23,512 bases of DNA from positions 1 to 23,512 of the forward strand of contig JBGTBQ010000228.1 in NCBI GenBank assembly GCA_041749275.1, in the 5' to 3' direction. The notes beneath the pieces are model-generated. The model was not told where the DNA came from. It did not search any database and saw nothing but the letters and a program-made list of their open reading frames with translations. This document shows, one piece after another, positions 1-8,195 of the stretch. This DNA is from JBGTBQ01 sp041749275 (GTDB lineage Bacteria; Acidobacteriota; Blastocatellia; Pyrinomonadales; Pyrinomonadaceae). The translations under genes and the position numbers were made by a program. The first letter of the stretch is position 1. The number at the start of each line of letters is the position of its first letter.

Positions 1-2
1 GG

Positions 3-104
3 TGGCGAGCGGAGAACGCCGAGAAGATGTTGGCGTTGCGAGTGACGCGAGCCAATGGCGAGTGGCAATCATACTGGCAAGGGGTTCGTCAATCTCAGGC
101 TTGA
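3..104 (+). pseudogene. Possible transposase C-terminal end, cut by the window edge
   Basis: The third frame is open from the window edge to a TGA at 102-104 and gives 33 residues containing ENAEKMLALR followed by NGEWQSYW. A pattern of W, ENAE, ML, LR, then an NG.W..YW end is what I associate with the C-terminus of some IS transposases that finish in a short Asn-Ala-Glu/Met-Leu-x-Leu-Arg helix. Only the tail is visible, so completeness cannot be judged. The AT-richer 40 bases after the stop would be where an IS end should lie, but I see no clear terminal repeat. A chance open frame is the alternative. Confidence 0.35.
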
Positions 105-141
105 TGATGGCGATACTGCGTCACACTTTTAATTGCACCCG

Positions 142-168
142 TTGATGCAGGTACAATGCTCGTATAAT
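142..168 (+). promoter_or_regulatory. Candidate sigma70 promoter for the TPR gene
   Basis: A perfect TATAAT lies at 163-168. TTGATG at 142-147 is a 15-base-spaced candidate for the -35 box, which is shorter than ideal. Transcription would begin near 175 and leave an untranslated leader of about 128 bases before the preferred TTG start at 303. Confidence 0.4.
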
Positions 169-302
169 GAGAGACGAGAGGCGTTGTGGTAATAGCCTAC
201 GGCGGGCTGTCTTCAATAATTTTGCACGGCGTTTTAAAATTGATTGCAACAACCGGACATAAACGCTCTCCCGAAAAGAGGGGTGAAGCTTTGGAGGTAG
301 GT

Positions 303-1736
303 TTGATTTTCTACGGAAAAAGACGCTTAGTGGTCGTTACTCTACTGAGTCTGCCGCTACTGGTTTTATGCCTGAACGTCGCGTTGGGGCAAGAGGGTGA
401 CTTGGTGAGCAGTTCGGGCGTCTTCATCGAGCCGCCCAGCGCACGAAGGCACCAGCAACGGCGCGAGCGTGTGATAGCGCGCCGGAAATACGAGCCACGA
501 CGAAAGCCGAAGAGCGCGCCCGTCAGGCCCGACACGCCGGCAGTCACCGCCGAGTCGCTGAACGCGAAGGGCGAAGCGGCGGCAAACGCGGGTCAACACG
601 TCGTAGCAGCCGAGGCTTTCAAACAGGCGGTCAAGCTCAAACCCGGCTTCGCCGAAGCGCATTATAATCTCGGCGTCGCGTACTTTGATCTCGGTCAATA
701 TACGGAGGCCATCGAATCGCTGCGGACGGCGACGCGGCTCAACCCACGCGACGAGGATGCCTTCAACTATCTCGGCGAGGCGTACACCAAATCCAACCGC
801 CACGCCGAAGCCGCCGCGGCCTACGAACAGGCCGCCCGCCTCAATCCGAAAGATGCTGAGACGCTCAACAGTCTGGGCAACGCCTACGAAAGCGCGGGCA
901 ACACGGGCAAGGCGGTCGAAGTTCTCAACCAATCGGCGCAACTCAAACCGAACAACGCGGCGTCGTTTTTCGATCTTGGCGACGCATATTATAAACAGGG
1001 CAAATACACTGAGGCGGTCGAGTCATATAAGCAGGTACTGAAACTCAACCCACGAGATGCCGAAGCGCATTCAAACCTCGGCGACGCTTACCGCGCGCTC
1101 GGTAAGTACACGGACGCCGCGGCTTCGTACCGAGAGGCAGCCAGACTCGATCCGAACGACGCGGAAGTGCAGCACTATCTCGGATACGTGCTGGCGCGCG
1201 AGCGCCGCTGGCAGGATGCGGCCTCCGCCCTCGAAAAGGCGGTCAAAGCCAGACCGGATTACACCGAGGCGCTGATTAATCTAAGCTGGGTCTACAACAA
1301 CACGAACCGCTTGCAGGATTCGATCAATATGCTCAACCAACTGAACGCGCGGCAACCCGATCTGGCCGCCGCGCACTTCAATCTGGGCATTGCTTACAGC
1401 CGTCTCGCGCAATCGAGCGGGTCGAAAAACTCGAAGAAGAAGGAACTATACCAGCAAGCGGCGGACGCCTCCGCGCGAGCCGTCAAGCTGCGCCCGGAGT
1501 GGGCGGAGGCGCACAACAACCTCGGCTTCGCGCTCGGTAGTCTCGGTCGCTTCAAAGATGCCGTCCCGGAGCATGTCGAGGCGCTGCGCCTGAAACCGAT
1601 CTTCCCGGCGGCGCTCTTCAACCTTTCGTATGCTTACCGCAAGAACGGTGACAAGAAGAAGGCGATGGAGACTTACCTCACACTGAAGGAGATGAAACCG
1701 GAACTGGCGAACATTCTCTATCCGTTAATCAAGTAA
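303..1736 (+). CDS. Secreted TPR-repeat protein
   Basis: Codes for about 477 residues built mostly of tandem tetratricopeptide repeats: units such as AEAHYNLGVAYFDLGQYTEA recur every 34 residues with the usual W/L-G-Y-A-F-A-P spacing. TPR arrays are protein-interaction scaffolds, and no catalytic domain is visible. I choose the TTG at 303 rather than the upstream in-frame GTG at 186. A strong GGAGG at 293-297 sits five bases before it, and translation then begins with a typical signal peptide (K-R-R, then a Leu/Val-rich core, then ALGQ). The mature protein should therefore be exported, followed by a basic, Pro/Arg-rich linker (about residues 40-80) and then the repeats. It has its own promoter candidate upstream and a strong terminator behind it. 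The binding partner is unknown. Confidence 0.85.
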   Translation: MIFYGKRRLVVVTLLSLPLLVLCLNVALGQEGDLVSSSGVFIEPPSARRHQQRRERVIARRKYEPRRKPKSAPVRPDTPAVTAESLNAKGEAAANAGQHVVAAEAFKQAVKLKPGFAEAHYNLGVAYFDLGQYTEAIESLRTATRLNPRDEDAFNYLGEAYTKSNRHAEAAAAYEQAARLNPKDAETLNSLGNAYESAGNTGKAVEVLNQSAQLKPNNAASFFDLGDAYYKQGKYTEAVESYKQVLKLNPRDAEAHSNLGDAYRALGKYTDAAASYREAARLDPNDAEVQHYLGYVLARERRWQDAASALEKAVKARPDYTEALINLSWVYNNTNRLQDSINMLNQLNARQPDLAAAHFNLGIAYSRLAQSSGSKNSKKKELYQQAADASARAVKLRPEWAEAHNNLGFALGSLGRFKDAVPEHVEALRLKPIFPAALFNLSYAYRKNGDKKKAMETYLTLKEMKPELANILYPLIK

Positions 1737-1753
1737 GCTCGAACAGCTACTCG

Positions 1754-1805
1754 AAAACCGAGGGGCCGGCGGTGATGCGTGATTCACCGCCGGCCCCTCG
1801 GTTTT
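1754..1805. terminator. Bidirectional hairpin terminator
   Basis: Perfect 22-bp arms (1754-1775 and 1784-1805) enclose an 8-base loop. The outer ends are AAAA on the left and TTTT on the right, so a U-tract follows the stem on either strand. It lies between the convergent TPR and anti-sigma genes and can serve both. Confidence 0.9.
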
Positions 1806-1824
1806 CAACCGTCAAGAAAATCGT

Positions 1825-2628
1825 TCAGTAGCTACCGTCGCCGACATTCATCTTCTGGAGCACGAAGACCACGCGCATTGTCTGAGGTCGCTGGTCGAGC
1901 GAGGCCGGGACGAAAGCGGGGTTTTTGCGGAAAGCGTCTTCAAGATCGGTGAGCACACGTCGGTTGCGCGGCGGTTCAACCACGGCGGCGAGCGATGCGC
2001 TCCCGTTACCGTACACGTCCGCGATCACGATCATGTCGTCGTCGTCGGGAAGGCTCCCGCTCGACGGCGAGGTGGCGAGCGCGGCCAGCGCGCCGCTCGG
2101 ATTGAGCGTCGGCGATTCACCGGCGAACTGAGAGCGTAAAGCGGCGTTGGCCTCCGGCGAAACCATCCTCGTTACTCCGTAGACCCCGTTGACCCACGTG
2201 ACACGGTACGGTACTTCGACTTGAAGCCGCTCGGCGTCAACCATGTTTCGCAAAGCCATCATCTGATTTTTGAGCGCGCCGAAGACCGCGAAGAAGAGGA
2301 GCAGGGAATAGAAAGCACTGACTGTATAAGGCATCACGTGCGGCTGGAGCCAACGTGCAATGCGCTCGTTCAGTGGGAGCGACGGCAGCGCACGGCGTGC
2401 GGCCCGCTCGGCTGAAAGCGCGCCATTGATCGAGGCGACGAGTTGGGGCGGAGGAGCGGGGCGCTCGATCAAAGACAGGCCGCGAATAAGAGAACGCGTT
2501 TGCTCAAGTCCCACACGGCAGACGGGGCACACGTCGAGGTGTTCATCAAACGCCAGACTTTCGTCATGCGTCAACTCACCATCGAGGTAAGGTGAAAACG
2601 CTCTCGTTGATTCCTCGCAAGTCATCAT
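1825..2628 (-). CDS. Zinc-finger anti-sigma factor
   Basis: 267 residues. The N-terminus carries the anti-sigma zinc motif H30-x3-C34-x2-C37 within EHLDVCPVC, typical of zf-HC2/ZAS proteins that hold an ECF sigma factor at the membrane. One membrane segment runs over about residues 101-119 and is followed by a ~145-residue exported region of unknown fold. Family knowledge predicts that the cytoplasmic zinc domain binds the ECF sigma factor and that release follows a signal sensed by the outer part. The gene lies on the same strand as, and downstream of, the ECF gene at 3077-3751. The 448-base gap between them is unusually wide for a sigma/anti-sigma pair, so it may have its own promoter. Confidence 0.85.
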   Translation of the reverse strand: MMTCEESTRAFSPYLDGELTHDESLAFDEHLDVCPVCRVGLEQTRSLIRGLSLIERPAPPPQLVASINGALSAERAARRALPSLPLNERIARWLQPHVMPYTVSAFYSLLLFFAVFGALKNQMMALRNMVDAERLQVEVPYRVTWVNGVYGVTRMVSPEANAALRSQFAGESPTLNPSGALAALATSPSSGSLPDDDDMIVIADVYGNGSASLAAVVEPPRNRRVLTDLEDAFRKNPAFVPASLDQRPQTMRVVFVLQKMNVGDGSY

Positions 2629-2641
2629 TATGGAATCTGCC

Positions 2642-2706
2642 GGATGTTAGCTGTCCGAGGTTAGTCACAGTCATTTCTGACATCTAACTTCCGACATCTA
2701 ACATCC
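2642..2706. repeat. Short tandem/inverted repeats in the sigma/anti-sigma gap
   Basis: GACATCTAAC occurs twice in direct orientation (2679-2688, 2693-2702), and GGATGTTAG/CTAACATCC forms a 9-bp inverted pair (2642-2650, 2698-2706) around it. Non-coding on both strands as far as I can see. Confidence 0.55.
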
Positions 2707-2710
2707 ACTT

Positions 2711-2959
2711 GCGGATGGCTGGCCAACCCCGGCTGCTCCCTTTATGAAAGGAAGCAACTGTGGACGAGTCTCCGGGAAGATCATGTCTCGGAATACCGGA
2801 GCGTGTACGGTGACATAAAAACGGGTGTTGCTGGCCGCGTTTTCAAAACCGTCTCGCGCTCCGGGTCAGAGCAATGATTGACCGGAGAACCGCTTTCGCC
2901 GCTTCCTGACCCACCTGGCACCGGGTTCTTGGTAAAGCCGGGGTGGGGCAGCCATCCGC
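2711..2959. repeat. 249-bp MITE-like inverted-repeat element
   Basis: Arms of 24 bp with two mismatches face each other at 2711-2734 and 2936-2959. The left arm begins GCGGATGGCTG and the right arm ends CAGCCATCCGC. No obvious target duplication is visible. The interior has short open frames on the minus strand but no ribosome binding site or recognisable protein. A small non-autonomous mobile element is the simplest reading. Confidence 0.5.
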
Positions 2960-3040
2960 CACAAAAGCTTTCGCATTCAGCGAACAGCACTCAGCCAGAC
3001 AAAAGACATTACTCGAATGTTTCAACTCTCGCTCGACTCA

Positions 3041-3072
3041 TAGCTGAAAGCTGACGGCTGATCGCTGAATGC
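3041..3072. repeat. GCTGA tandem repeat
   Basis: AGCTGAAAGCTGACGGCTGA and its continuation repeat a 7-9-base GCTGA unit four times, immediately behind the sigma-factor stop codon. Function unknown; together with 2642-2959 it fills the 448-base gap between the sigma and anti-sigma genes. Confidence 0.5.
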
Positions 3073-3076
3073 TATT

Positions 3077-3751
3077 TTACAAAGAGCCTTCTAACCTGCG
3101 CCGCAATTCGGTGCGGCCTCTGGACAACCTTGATTTTACCGTGCCGATGCTGATCTCAAGCGCCAGCGCGACTTCTTCGTAACTGAAGCCCTCGATGTCC
3201 CGGAGGACGATCACTTCGCGGTAGGCCCGCGAGAGCGTGTGGAGGGCGGCGAGGATGATGCCTTCACGTTCGCGCGCGAGCGTCGCTTGTTCCGGGTTTT
3301 CTCCATCGCTGTTCGGCAGTATGGCGCCGAGCGTCGTTTCGCCTTCGCCTGATAATGGCGCGTCGAGTGAAACCGTGCGGTCACGTCGTTTGCGCTTCCA
3401 CCAGCGCCAACGATTACGAGCCTGATTGACGGCGATGCGGTAGAGCCACGTCCGCAAATCAGCCTCTCCACGGAAATGGGCGATATTGCGAAAAGCCTGA
3501 AGAAAAGTCTCCTGTGTCAGATCGCGCGCCTCCTCCGCGTCATCGGTCAGGCGACAGAGGAGGGCATAGATGTCACCCGTGCGGTCAGTCACCAGACGGT
3601 TGAAGGCTAAGGCATCGCCCGCTTTTAATCTTTCAATGAACTGAACTTCGGCGGACTGAATCCCCGCACAAGCTTCCGCCGGGGCAGCCGCGCCGGCAGC
3701 CCGTTCTAACTCCGCTTGCACGCGGAGGGCGATTGGCTCTCCGAAGCTCAC
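3077..3751 (-). CDS. ECF (extracytoplasmic function) RNA polymerase sigma factor
   Basis: About 224 residues from the GTG at 3751. This start is preferred to longer in-frame ones because GGAGGA (3757-3762 on the minus strand) lies five bases upstream. Region 2 is clear (ALAFNRLV, then the DLTQETFLQAFRNI helix and RTWLYRIAVNQARNRWRWW), and so is region 4 (LHTLSRAYREVIVLRDIEGF, then the helix-turn-helix SYEEVALALEISIGTVKSRL). The family recruits RNA polymerase to stress promoters and is restrained by a membrane anti-sigma factor, here most likely the product of 1825-2628. The target promoters cannot be read from the window. Confidence 0.92.
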   Translation of the reverse strand: MSFGEPIALRVQAELERAAGAAAPAEACAGIQSAEVQFIERLKAGDALAFNRLVTDRTGDIYALLCRLTDDAEEARDLTQETFLQAFRNIAHFRGEADLRTWLYRIAVNQARNRWRWWKRKRRDRTVSLDAPLSGEGETTLGAILPNSDGENPEQATLAREREGIILAALHTLSRAYREVIVLRDIEGFSYEEVALALEISIGTVKSRLSRGRTELRRRLEGSL

Positions 3752-4188
3752 AGTCGTCCTCCGGCGGACGTATCTGGGGAGCGAAGACGCCTGCCTCCCC
3801 TCATCAGCCACCTTAGACACCGACCATGACGGCCTTGTTCCAAAAAAATCTTCATCTCGCAAATTAGATGTCGCGCGAGCGGAATTCGCTCGCACGACGC
3901 GTCGCCTGACAGCCTTGAGAAAAGCGAAGTTTGCCGTTCTTTCCAGTTAATATCACGGAACCACCAGAGTGAGAACGCAATTTTTAAGAACGAGGGCATT
4001 AAAAATTGCGGGGCCGCAAGGCTTGACGCCCCGCCAACGCCGCAATAAATCGAACAGTCGCTTCAGTAAAACTTCGGATTCGACGCTTGCTTGACAATGC
4101 GTCACGGCGGTCGTTAGAGTGAAGCCTTTGCCTCAAACTCCGAAAACAGAACGCACTATACCGTGTGCTCTTGCGGCAGGTAACAACA
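3752..4188. other. 437-base divergent intergenic region
   Basis: Lies between the start of the sigma gene (minus) and the start of the YfgM-like gene (plus), so it must hold divergent promoters. I see the plus-strand candidate at 4091-4120 and AT-rich stretches near 3930-4010. I recognise no protein or RNA gene. Short open frames on the minus strand here are likely upstream extensions or chance. Confidence 0.5.
4091..4120 (+). promoter_or_regulatory. Candidate sigma70 promoter
   Basis: Perfect -35 TTGACA at 4091-4096 with TAGAGT at 4115-4120 after an 18-base spacer (4 of 6 matches to the -10 consensus). It lies about 70 bases upstream of the GTG at 4189. Confidence 0.45.
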
Positions 4189-5046
4189 GTGGCACGAACT
4201 ACAAAAAAACGCGCTAAGCAACTCAAACAGGATAAATTCCGCGACACGACGATGAATCTGTTGGATCATCTCGGCAACCGCCTCGCGGGCAAAGGTCAAA
4301 CAATCCTCTATGCCCTCGCGGGTCTCGTGGGGGCGGTTATCCTGTTCTTTGTCTATTCATGGTGGAGCGACAACCGGGCGGACGACGCGCGCCTCGCACT
4401 CGGTAAGGCCATTGAAATCACCGATGCGCCCGTCGTGACCGGAACCCCCGACCCCAACGAAAAAGGGCCAACCTTTCCGAGCGAGCGTGAGCGCGCACAA
4501 AAGGCCGTCGAGGAGTTTCAGAAAGTACAACAAAAGTACGGCTCGCCCTACAGCGATCTCGCGCGCTTCTTTGCCGCTACCAACCTCCTGATCGTCGAGC
4601 GTGAAAAAGGCATCGGCGAACTGGAACAGATTAGTAAGAACGGCAACTCGGAGGTCGCGGCCCGCGCGAAATTCGCGCTCGCGCAGACACGCGAAGCCGA
4701 CGGGCAACTCGATGCCGCCGTCGCTCTGTATCAGGAGCTACAAAAGGAGCAGGGCAAATACATCCCCGACAACACGCTCAACCTGCGTCTCGCCTCCATC
4801 TACGAGAAACAGGACAAAAAAGAGGCCGCGGTTGACATCCTCTTCCGCATGGTAGATGAGGCGCGTAAAGCGCGACAGAGCAAGGACGACAAAGGCGATA
4901 AGGGCGATAAGATTGAGAGACCCGCGCCTGAGTCGGCGGTCGTCCGCGCGGCTTCCGAAAAGCTCCAGAAACTCAGCCCGGAGCGCTACGCGCAACTCCC
5001 GCCGGAGCCTGTCCCCGCGCGCGGCGGCGGCTTTCCCTCATTTTAA
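4189..5046 (+). CDS. Membrane-anchored YfgM-like TPR protein
   Basis: About 285 residues from the GTG at 4189 (AGG eight bases upstream). A basic N-terminus (MARTTKKRAKQLKQDKFRD) is followed by one membrane helix (about residues 38-58, ILYALAGLVGAVILFFVYSW). The rest is a soluble alpha-helical domain with TPR-like helices, e.g. AKFALAQTREADGQLDAAVA. One N-terminal anchor plus TPR-type helices in a ~200-residue periplasmic domain matches the YfgM/TPR_21 type, an ancillary partner of the SecYEG translocon in enterobacteria. That role is inferred by analogy. The C-terminus is Lys/Asp-rich, then Pro/Gly-rich. It has no operon partner: the downstream gene is separated by a repeat. Confidence 0.7.
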   Translation: MARTTKKRAKQLKQDKFRDTTMNLLDHLGNRLAGKGQTILYALAGLVGAVILFFVYSWWSDNRADDARLALGKAIEITDAPVVTGTPDPNEKGPTFPSERERAQKAVEEFQKVQQKYGSPYSDLARFFAATNLLIVEREKGIGELEQISKNGNSEVAARAKFALAQTREADGQLDAAVALYQELQKEQGKYIPDNTLNLRLASIYEKQDKKEAAVDILFRMVDEARKARQSKDDKGDKGDKIERPAPESAVVRAASEKLQKLSPERYAQLPPEPVPARGGGFPSF

Positions 5047-5056
5047 GATGTGACGA

Positions 5057-5125
5057 ACAGTTTTCAGTGTTCAGTGAAAAAAGAAGCCGGTTATCGGTTG
5101 CTGAAAACTGGAAACTGAAAACTGT
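5057..5125. repeat. Inverted repeat of CTGAAAACTG units
   Basis: ACAGTTTTCAG (5057-5067) and CTGAAAACTGT (5115-5125) form an 11-bp perfect inverted pair. Further copies of the ACTGAA unit lie inside. It sits directly before the start of the DUF457 gene and takes the place of a normal ribosome binding site. Confidence 0.55.
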
Positions 5126-5130
5126 CTTCC

Positions 5131-6261
5131 ATGGACAATCTCACGCACTCGCTCGTCGGGCTTGCCGCAGCCAAAGCCGGGCTTGAGCGAGCGTCTCCTT
5201 ACGCCACCGCGGTTTGTATCCTTGCCGCCAATCTCCCCGACGCCGACACCGTCATGCTCTTCGCCGGTCGGTACGTTTATTTAGAGCAACATCGCGGCAT
5301 CTCGCACTCGATCATCGGGACTCTCACGCTCTCGCTCATCTTCCCGCTCATCTTTTACGGCGTCGAGCGATTAATCGCGCGCCTGCGCGGGCGAGAGCCG
5401 CGCGCAAAATTAAAAGGCTTGCTCCTCTGCTCGGTCATACTTGGCGCTTCGCACCCGCTGCTCGATTGGACGAACAACTACGGTGTGCGCCCGCTCCTGC
5501 CGTGGGATTCGCGCTGGGTTTACGGCGATCTGGTCTTCATCCTCGATCCGTGGATTTGGTTGATACTCGGCGGCGCGGCATTTCTACTGACGGCTAAATC
5601 GAAGTGGAAGACGGTTGTCTGGGTGACACTCGCGCTGATCTTGACGACGGCCATTCTTTTTCTGCCCGGAAGGAGGGACATGCCCATTCCCAACATGGCA
5701 CGTTGGGCGTGGCTCGCCGGACTGGTCGTCCTTCTTCTCGCGCATCGTTTCGGCGTCGCGCGACGTTGGGGCGCCGCGGTCGCCGCGTGTGCGCTACTGT
5801 CGGTCGTCGTTTACTGGGGCGCGCTTTCTCTGTTTCACACGCGCGCTGTCGCGCGGGCGCAACTCGCCGCGCGGAGTCTCGCGGCGCGGGAAGGTGCAAG
5901 CGTTCTCAAAGTCGCCGCGATGCCGATGCTCGCTGACCCACTGACATGGCGTTGCGCCGTGGAGACCGAGCACGCGACCCACCGCTTCGACGTGTCTTTA
6001 CTGGAAGGCGATGGAACCGTGTGGCGGAACGAGCGACGGTACGACAAACCGCCAACGGCGGAGGTGGAATTGGTGCGACGCGCCTCGGAAGATTCGCGGG
6101 CACGCATCTTTCTCGGCTTCGCGCGCTTCCCGGTGGTGAGCATCCGGCGCGGCGAGGGCGGCGAATACGTCGTCCAGTTCGTTGATATACGCTTTACCGA
6201 ACCCGGCACGAATGCGCGCGGAGACACCTTCGCGCTTGAGGTTCCAGTGCCGGCGCGGTAA
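5131..6261 (+). CDS. YdjM/DUF457-family membrane metal-dependent hydrolase
   Basis: 376 residues. The N-terminus MDNLTHSLVGLAAAKAGL, the motif HRGISHS (about residues 52-58) and HPLLDWTNNYG (about 110-120) are the His/Asp signatures of the DUF457/YdjM family, annotated as LexA-regulated inner-membrane-associated hydrolases and probably metal-binding. Several hydrophobic helices follow, including LTTAILFLP, LAGLVVLLLA and a Val/Leu-rich stretch near residue 220. The C-terminal ~140 residues are soluble. The physiological substrate of the family is not established. No good ribosome binding site precedes the ATG, which sits six bases after the repeat at 5057-5125, so the 5' context may have been remodelled. 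Confidence 0.82.
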   Translation: MDNLTHSLVGLAAAKAGLERASPYATAVCILAANLPDADTVMLFAGRYVYLEQHRGISHSIIGTLTLSLIFPLIFYGVERLIARLRGREPRAKLKGLLLCSVILGASHPLLDWTNNYGVRPLLPWDSRWVYGDLVFILDPWIWLILGGAAFLLTAKSKWKTVVWVTLALILTTAILFLPGRRDMPIPNMARWAWLAGLVVLLLAHRFGVARRWGAAVAACALLSVVVYWGALSLFHTRAVARAQLAARSLAAREGASVLKVAAMPMLADPLTWRCAVETEHATHRFDVSLLEGDGTVWRNERRYDKPPTAEVELVRRASEDSRARIFLGFARFPVVSIRRGEGGEYVVQFVDIRFTEPGTNARGDTFALEVPVPAR

Positions 6262-6392
6262 GAGCGGAGTGTGAAGTTTGAAGTCTTCCGCAAGCGAACT
6301 GGCCTTTAACTTTATGCTGTCTTTAGCCGTCTCCTTCTGCTATCTTCTCCTGCGCGTTTTCGCTCATGGTGAAAGGATAATAACGGAACCCG

Positions 6393-7523
6393 ATGAAAAG
6401 AAGCCCACGTCGCTCGATTGCACTCTCCACTTTAGTGATCCTCTTACTCTCTACGCAGGCTGCCGCGCAGGGACTCGTTGACGCCCAACGGACGCGAGAT
6501 GCGCTGTCCACATTCCCTGATTCGCAGGCAGTGCTCTTCGTCAATATCCAGAAAATTGTCAGGGACACGCTGCCTCGACTCGTTCCACCGAAAGAGTTGC
6601 AGAAGTTTTACTCCGAGCCGCAGAAACTCGGCTTTGACGTGAAGGGCATCGAGTATGCGATTGTCGGGATGCGTCTCGCGGACCCGCCGCCGCCGAACGG
6701 GATTCCTGATTTCGTCGTCATCCTCCGCGGGACTTTCAACGCCGACTCACTTCTCGCACTAGGTCGCATCGCGCTCGACTCGCAGGGCGTGAAAAGCGCT
6801 TCCGAGACGCACGGCTCGAAGACGCTTGACATCGTTGATTTGGAAAGCCTGAACAAAAAACCCGATGATGAGAGCGATGTGGGCGCAACTTCCACAACCT
6901 CGATGCCCTTCAAGGAGATTGCCGCGACCGCCCTCGACGCGAACACGATTGTCGTCGGCGTTCCCTCCTACGTGAAGGCTGCGATTGACGCCGCTGGGTC
7001 GGGGCAGGGGAGGCTCGACGCCGGTCTGATTGACCTCGCCACTCGCGACGAAAATTCTCTCATCAGTTTGACCGCGGATATTCCACCGTCGCTCATGCAG
7101 TACATCGAGAAATCCGGGATGCCGAAGAACAGCGAAGCCGAGGAGTTGATTCGCTCGCTCAAGCAAATCAGCCTCTCGACCGGGATGACCGTGCTCGACT
7201 ACACGATCAAAACTTCTTTGCATACCGACACCCCTGAACATGCGAGCGCGATCAGCGGCTTCGTCAAGATGGGGTTGGCGATTGCGGAGACTGGGATCAG
7301 GGAAGAACTCAAAAAGAAGCGCGGAGCGAACGCGCAAGAGGCGCGGTCGGCCCTCGCCGCCATCCGCACCTTTACGAACACCGTGGAAGGCAACACCCTC
7401 CAACTCGGTTTCTCCGTGCCGCAGAGCACGATTGCGGCCCTCGTGAAAAAGAATATGCCGCGGCCCGCCGCGAGCACGCGTGCGAAAGCCGGAACCCGTC
7501 GGAAGAGAACGAGGAAAAATTAA
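6393..7523 (+). CDS. Secreted protein of unknown function
   Basis: 376 residues. A clear signal peptide (MKRSPRRSIALSTLVILLLS then TQAAAQ) predicts export. The mature part is soluble and contains FPDSQAVLFVNIQKIVRDTLP, then a beta-rich segment that reads like a ~110-residue unit repeated twice (YAIVGMRLADPP... and later LSLSTGMTVLDYTIKTSL...). I do not recognise the family. The C-terminus is strongly basic (KAGTRRKRTRKN). A purine-rich GAAAGGA lies about 15 bases before the ATG. It ends two bases before the endonuclease III ATG, so the two are probably co-transcribed and translationally coupled, although a functional link is not obvious. Confidence 0.75.
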   Translation: MKRSPRRSIALSTLVILLLSTQAAAQGLVDAQRTRDALSTFPDSQAVLFVNIQKIVRDTLPRLVPPKELQKFYSEPQKLGFDVKGIEYAIVGMRLADPPPPNGIPDFVVILRGTFNADSLLALGRIALDSQGVKSASETHGSKTLDIVDLESLNKKPDDESDVGATSTTSMPFKEIAATALDANTIVVGVPSYVKAAIDAAGSGQGRLDAGLIDLATRDENSLISLTADIPPSLMQYIEKSGMPKNSEAEELIRSLKQISLSTGMTVLDYTIKTSLHTDTPEHASAISGFVKMGLAIAETGIREELKKKRGANAQEARSALAAIRTFTNTVEGNTLQLGFSVPQSTIAALVKKNMPRPAASTRAKAGTRRKRTRKN

Positions 7524-7525
7524 GG

Positions 7526-8188
7526 ATGGCGCGCGCGACTCCCGAACAGAGAAGAACCGCGCTCATCGTCAGCCTGCTCAAAAGAGAGTACCCCGACGCG
7601 CGTTGCAGTCTTGACCATGCCAATCCGCTCGAACTGCTCGTGGCGACGATTCTCTCGGCGCAATGCACGGACGAGCGCGTCAACATTGTGACGGCGAACC
7701 TTTTTCGGAAGTATCGAAACTGCGACGACTACGCAAACGCGCCGTTGGGCGAGTTGGAAAACGACATCCGCTCGACGGGTTTTTTCCGCAACAAGGCGAA
7801 AGCGATTCAGGGCGCGTGCCGCGTAATCTCAGTTGAACATGGCGGGCGCGTCCCAGACCGGATGGAGGCGCTGCTCAAACTGCCCGGCGTCGCGCGCAAA
7901 ACGGCAAACGTCGTCCTCGGCAACGCCTTTGGCATCGCCTCCGGCGTCGTCGTAGACACACACGTCTCAAGGCTCTCGGAACGGCTTGGGCTTTCCATGC
8001 AAAAATCGCCTGAGAAGATCGAGCAAGACTTGATGGGACTCGTGTCGGAGAAGGACTGGATCATCTTCTCGCATCTGCTCATCGCGCACGGGCGCAAAGT
8101 CTGCAAAGCACGCGGCCCTTTGTGCGGCGAGTGTGTCGTCGAAACGCACTGCCCTTCGTCGTTACTCAAGACATCAAGCGCCGTGTGA
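7526..8188 (+). CDS. nth: Endonuclease III (DNA glycosylase / AP lyase)
   Basis: 220 residues, full length for the family. The helix-hairpin-helix LPGVARKTANVV carries the catalytic lysine K125, and the aspartate is D144 in VVVDTHVSRL. The C-terminal [4Fe-4S] cluster is complete: C193-x6-C200-x2-C203-x5-C209. It removes oxidised pyrimidines and nicks the abasic site in base-excision repair. GAGG lies about ten bases before the ATG, within the end of the upstream gene. It converges on another DNA glycosylase gene with only seven bases between the stop codons. Confidence 0.96.
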   Translation: MARATPEQRRTALIVSLLKREYPDARCSLDHANPLELLVATILSAQCTDERVNIVTANLFRKYRNCDDYANAPLGELENDIRSTGFFRNKAKAIQGACRVISVEHGGRVPDRMEALLKLPGVARKTANVVLGNAFGIASGVVVDTHVSRLSERLGLSMQKSPEKIEQDLMGLVSEKDWIIFSHLLIAHGRKVCKARGPLCGECVVETHCPSSLLKTSSAV

Positions 8189-8195
8189 GACGTGG

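Noticed and set aside
366..941. Long minus-strand open frame opposite the TPR gene
   Set aside because: It is the antisense shadow of a GC-rich repeat protein; no ribosome site or recognisable domain.
2781..2990. Minus-strand frames in the sigma/anti-sigma gap
   Set aside because: They lie within and across the 249-bp inverted-repeat element, have no Shine-Dalgarno and no recognisable sequence.
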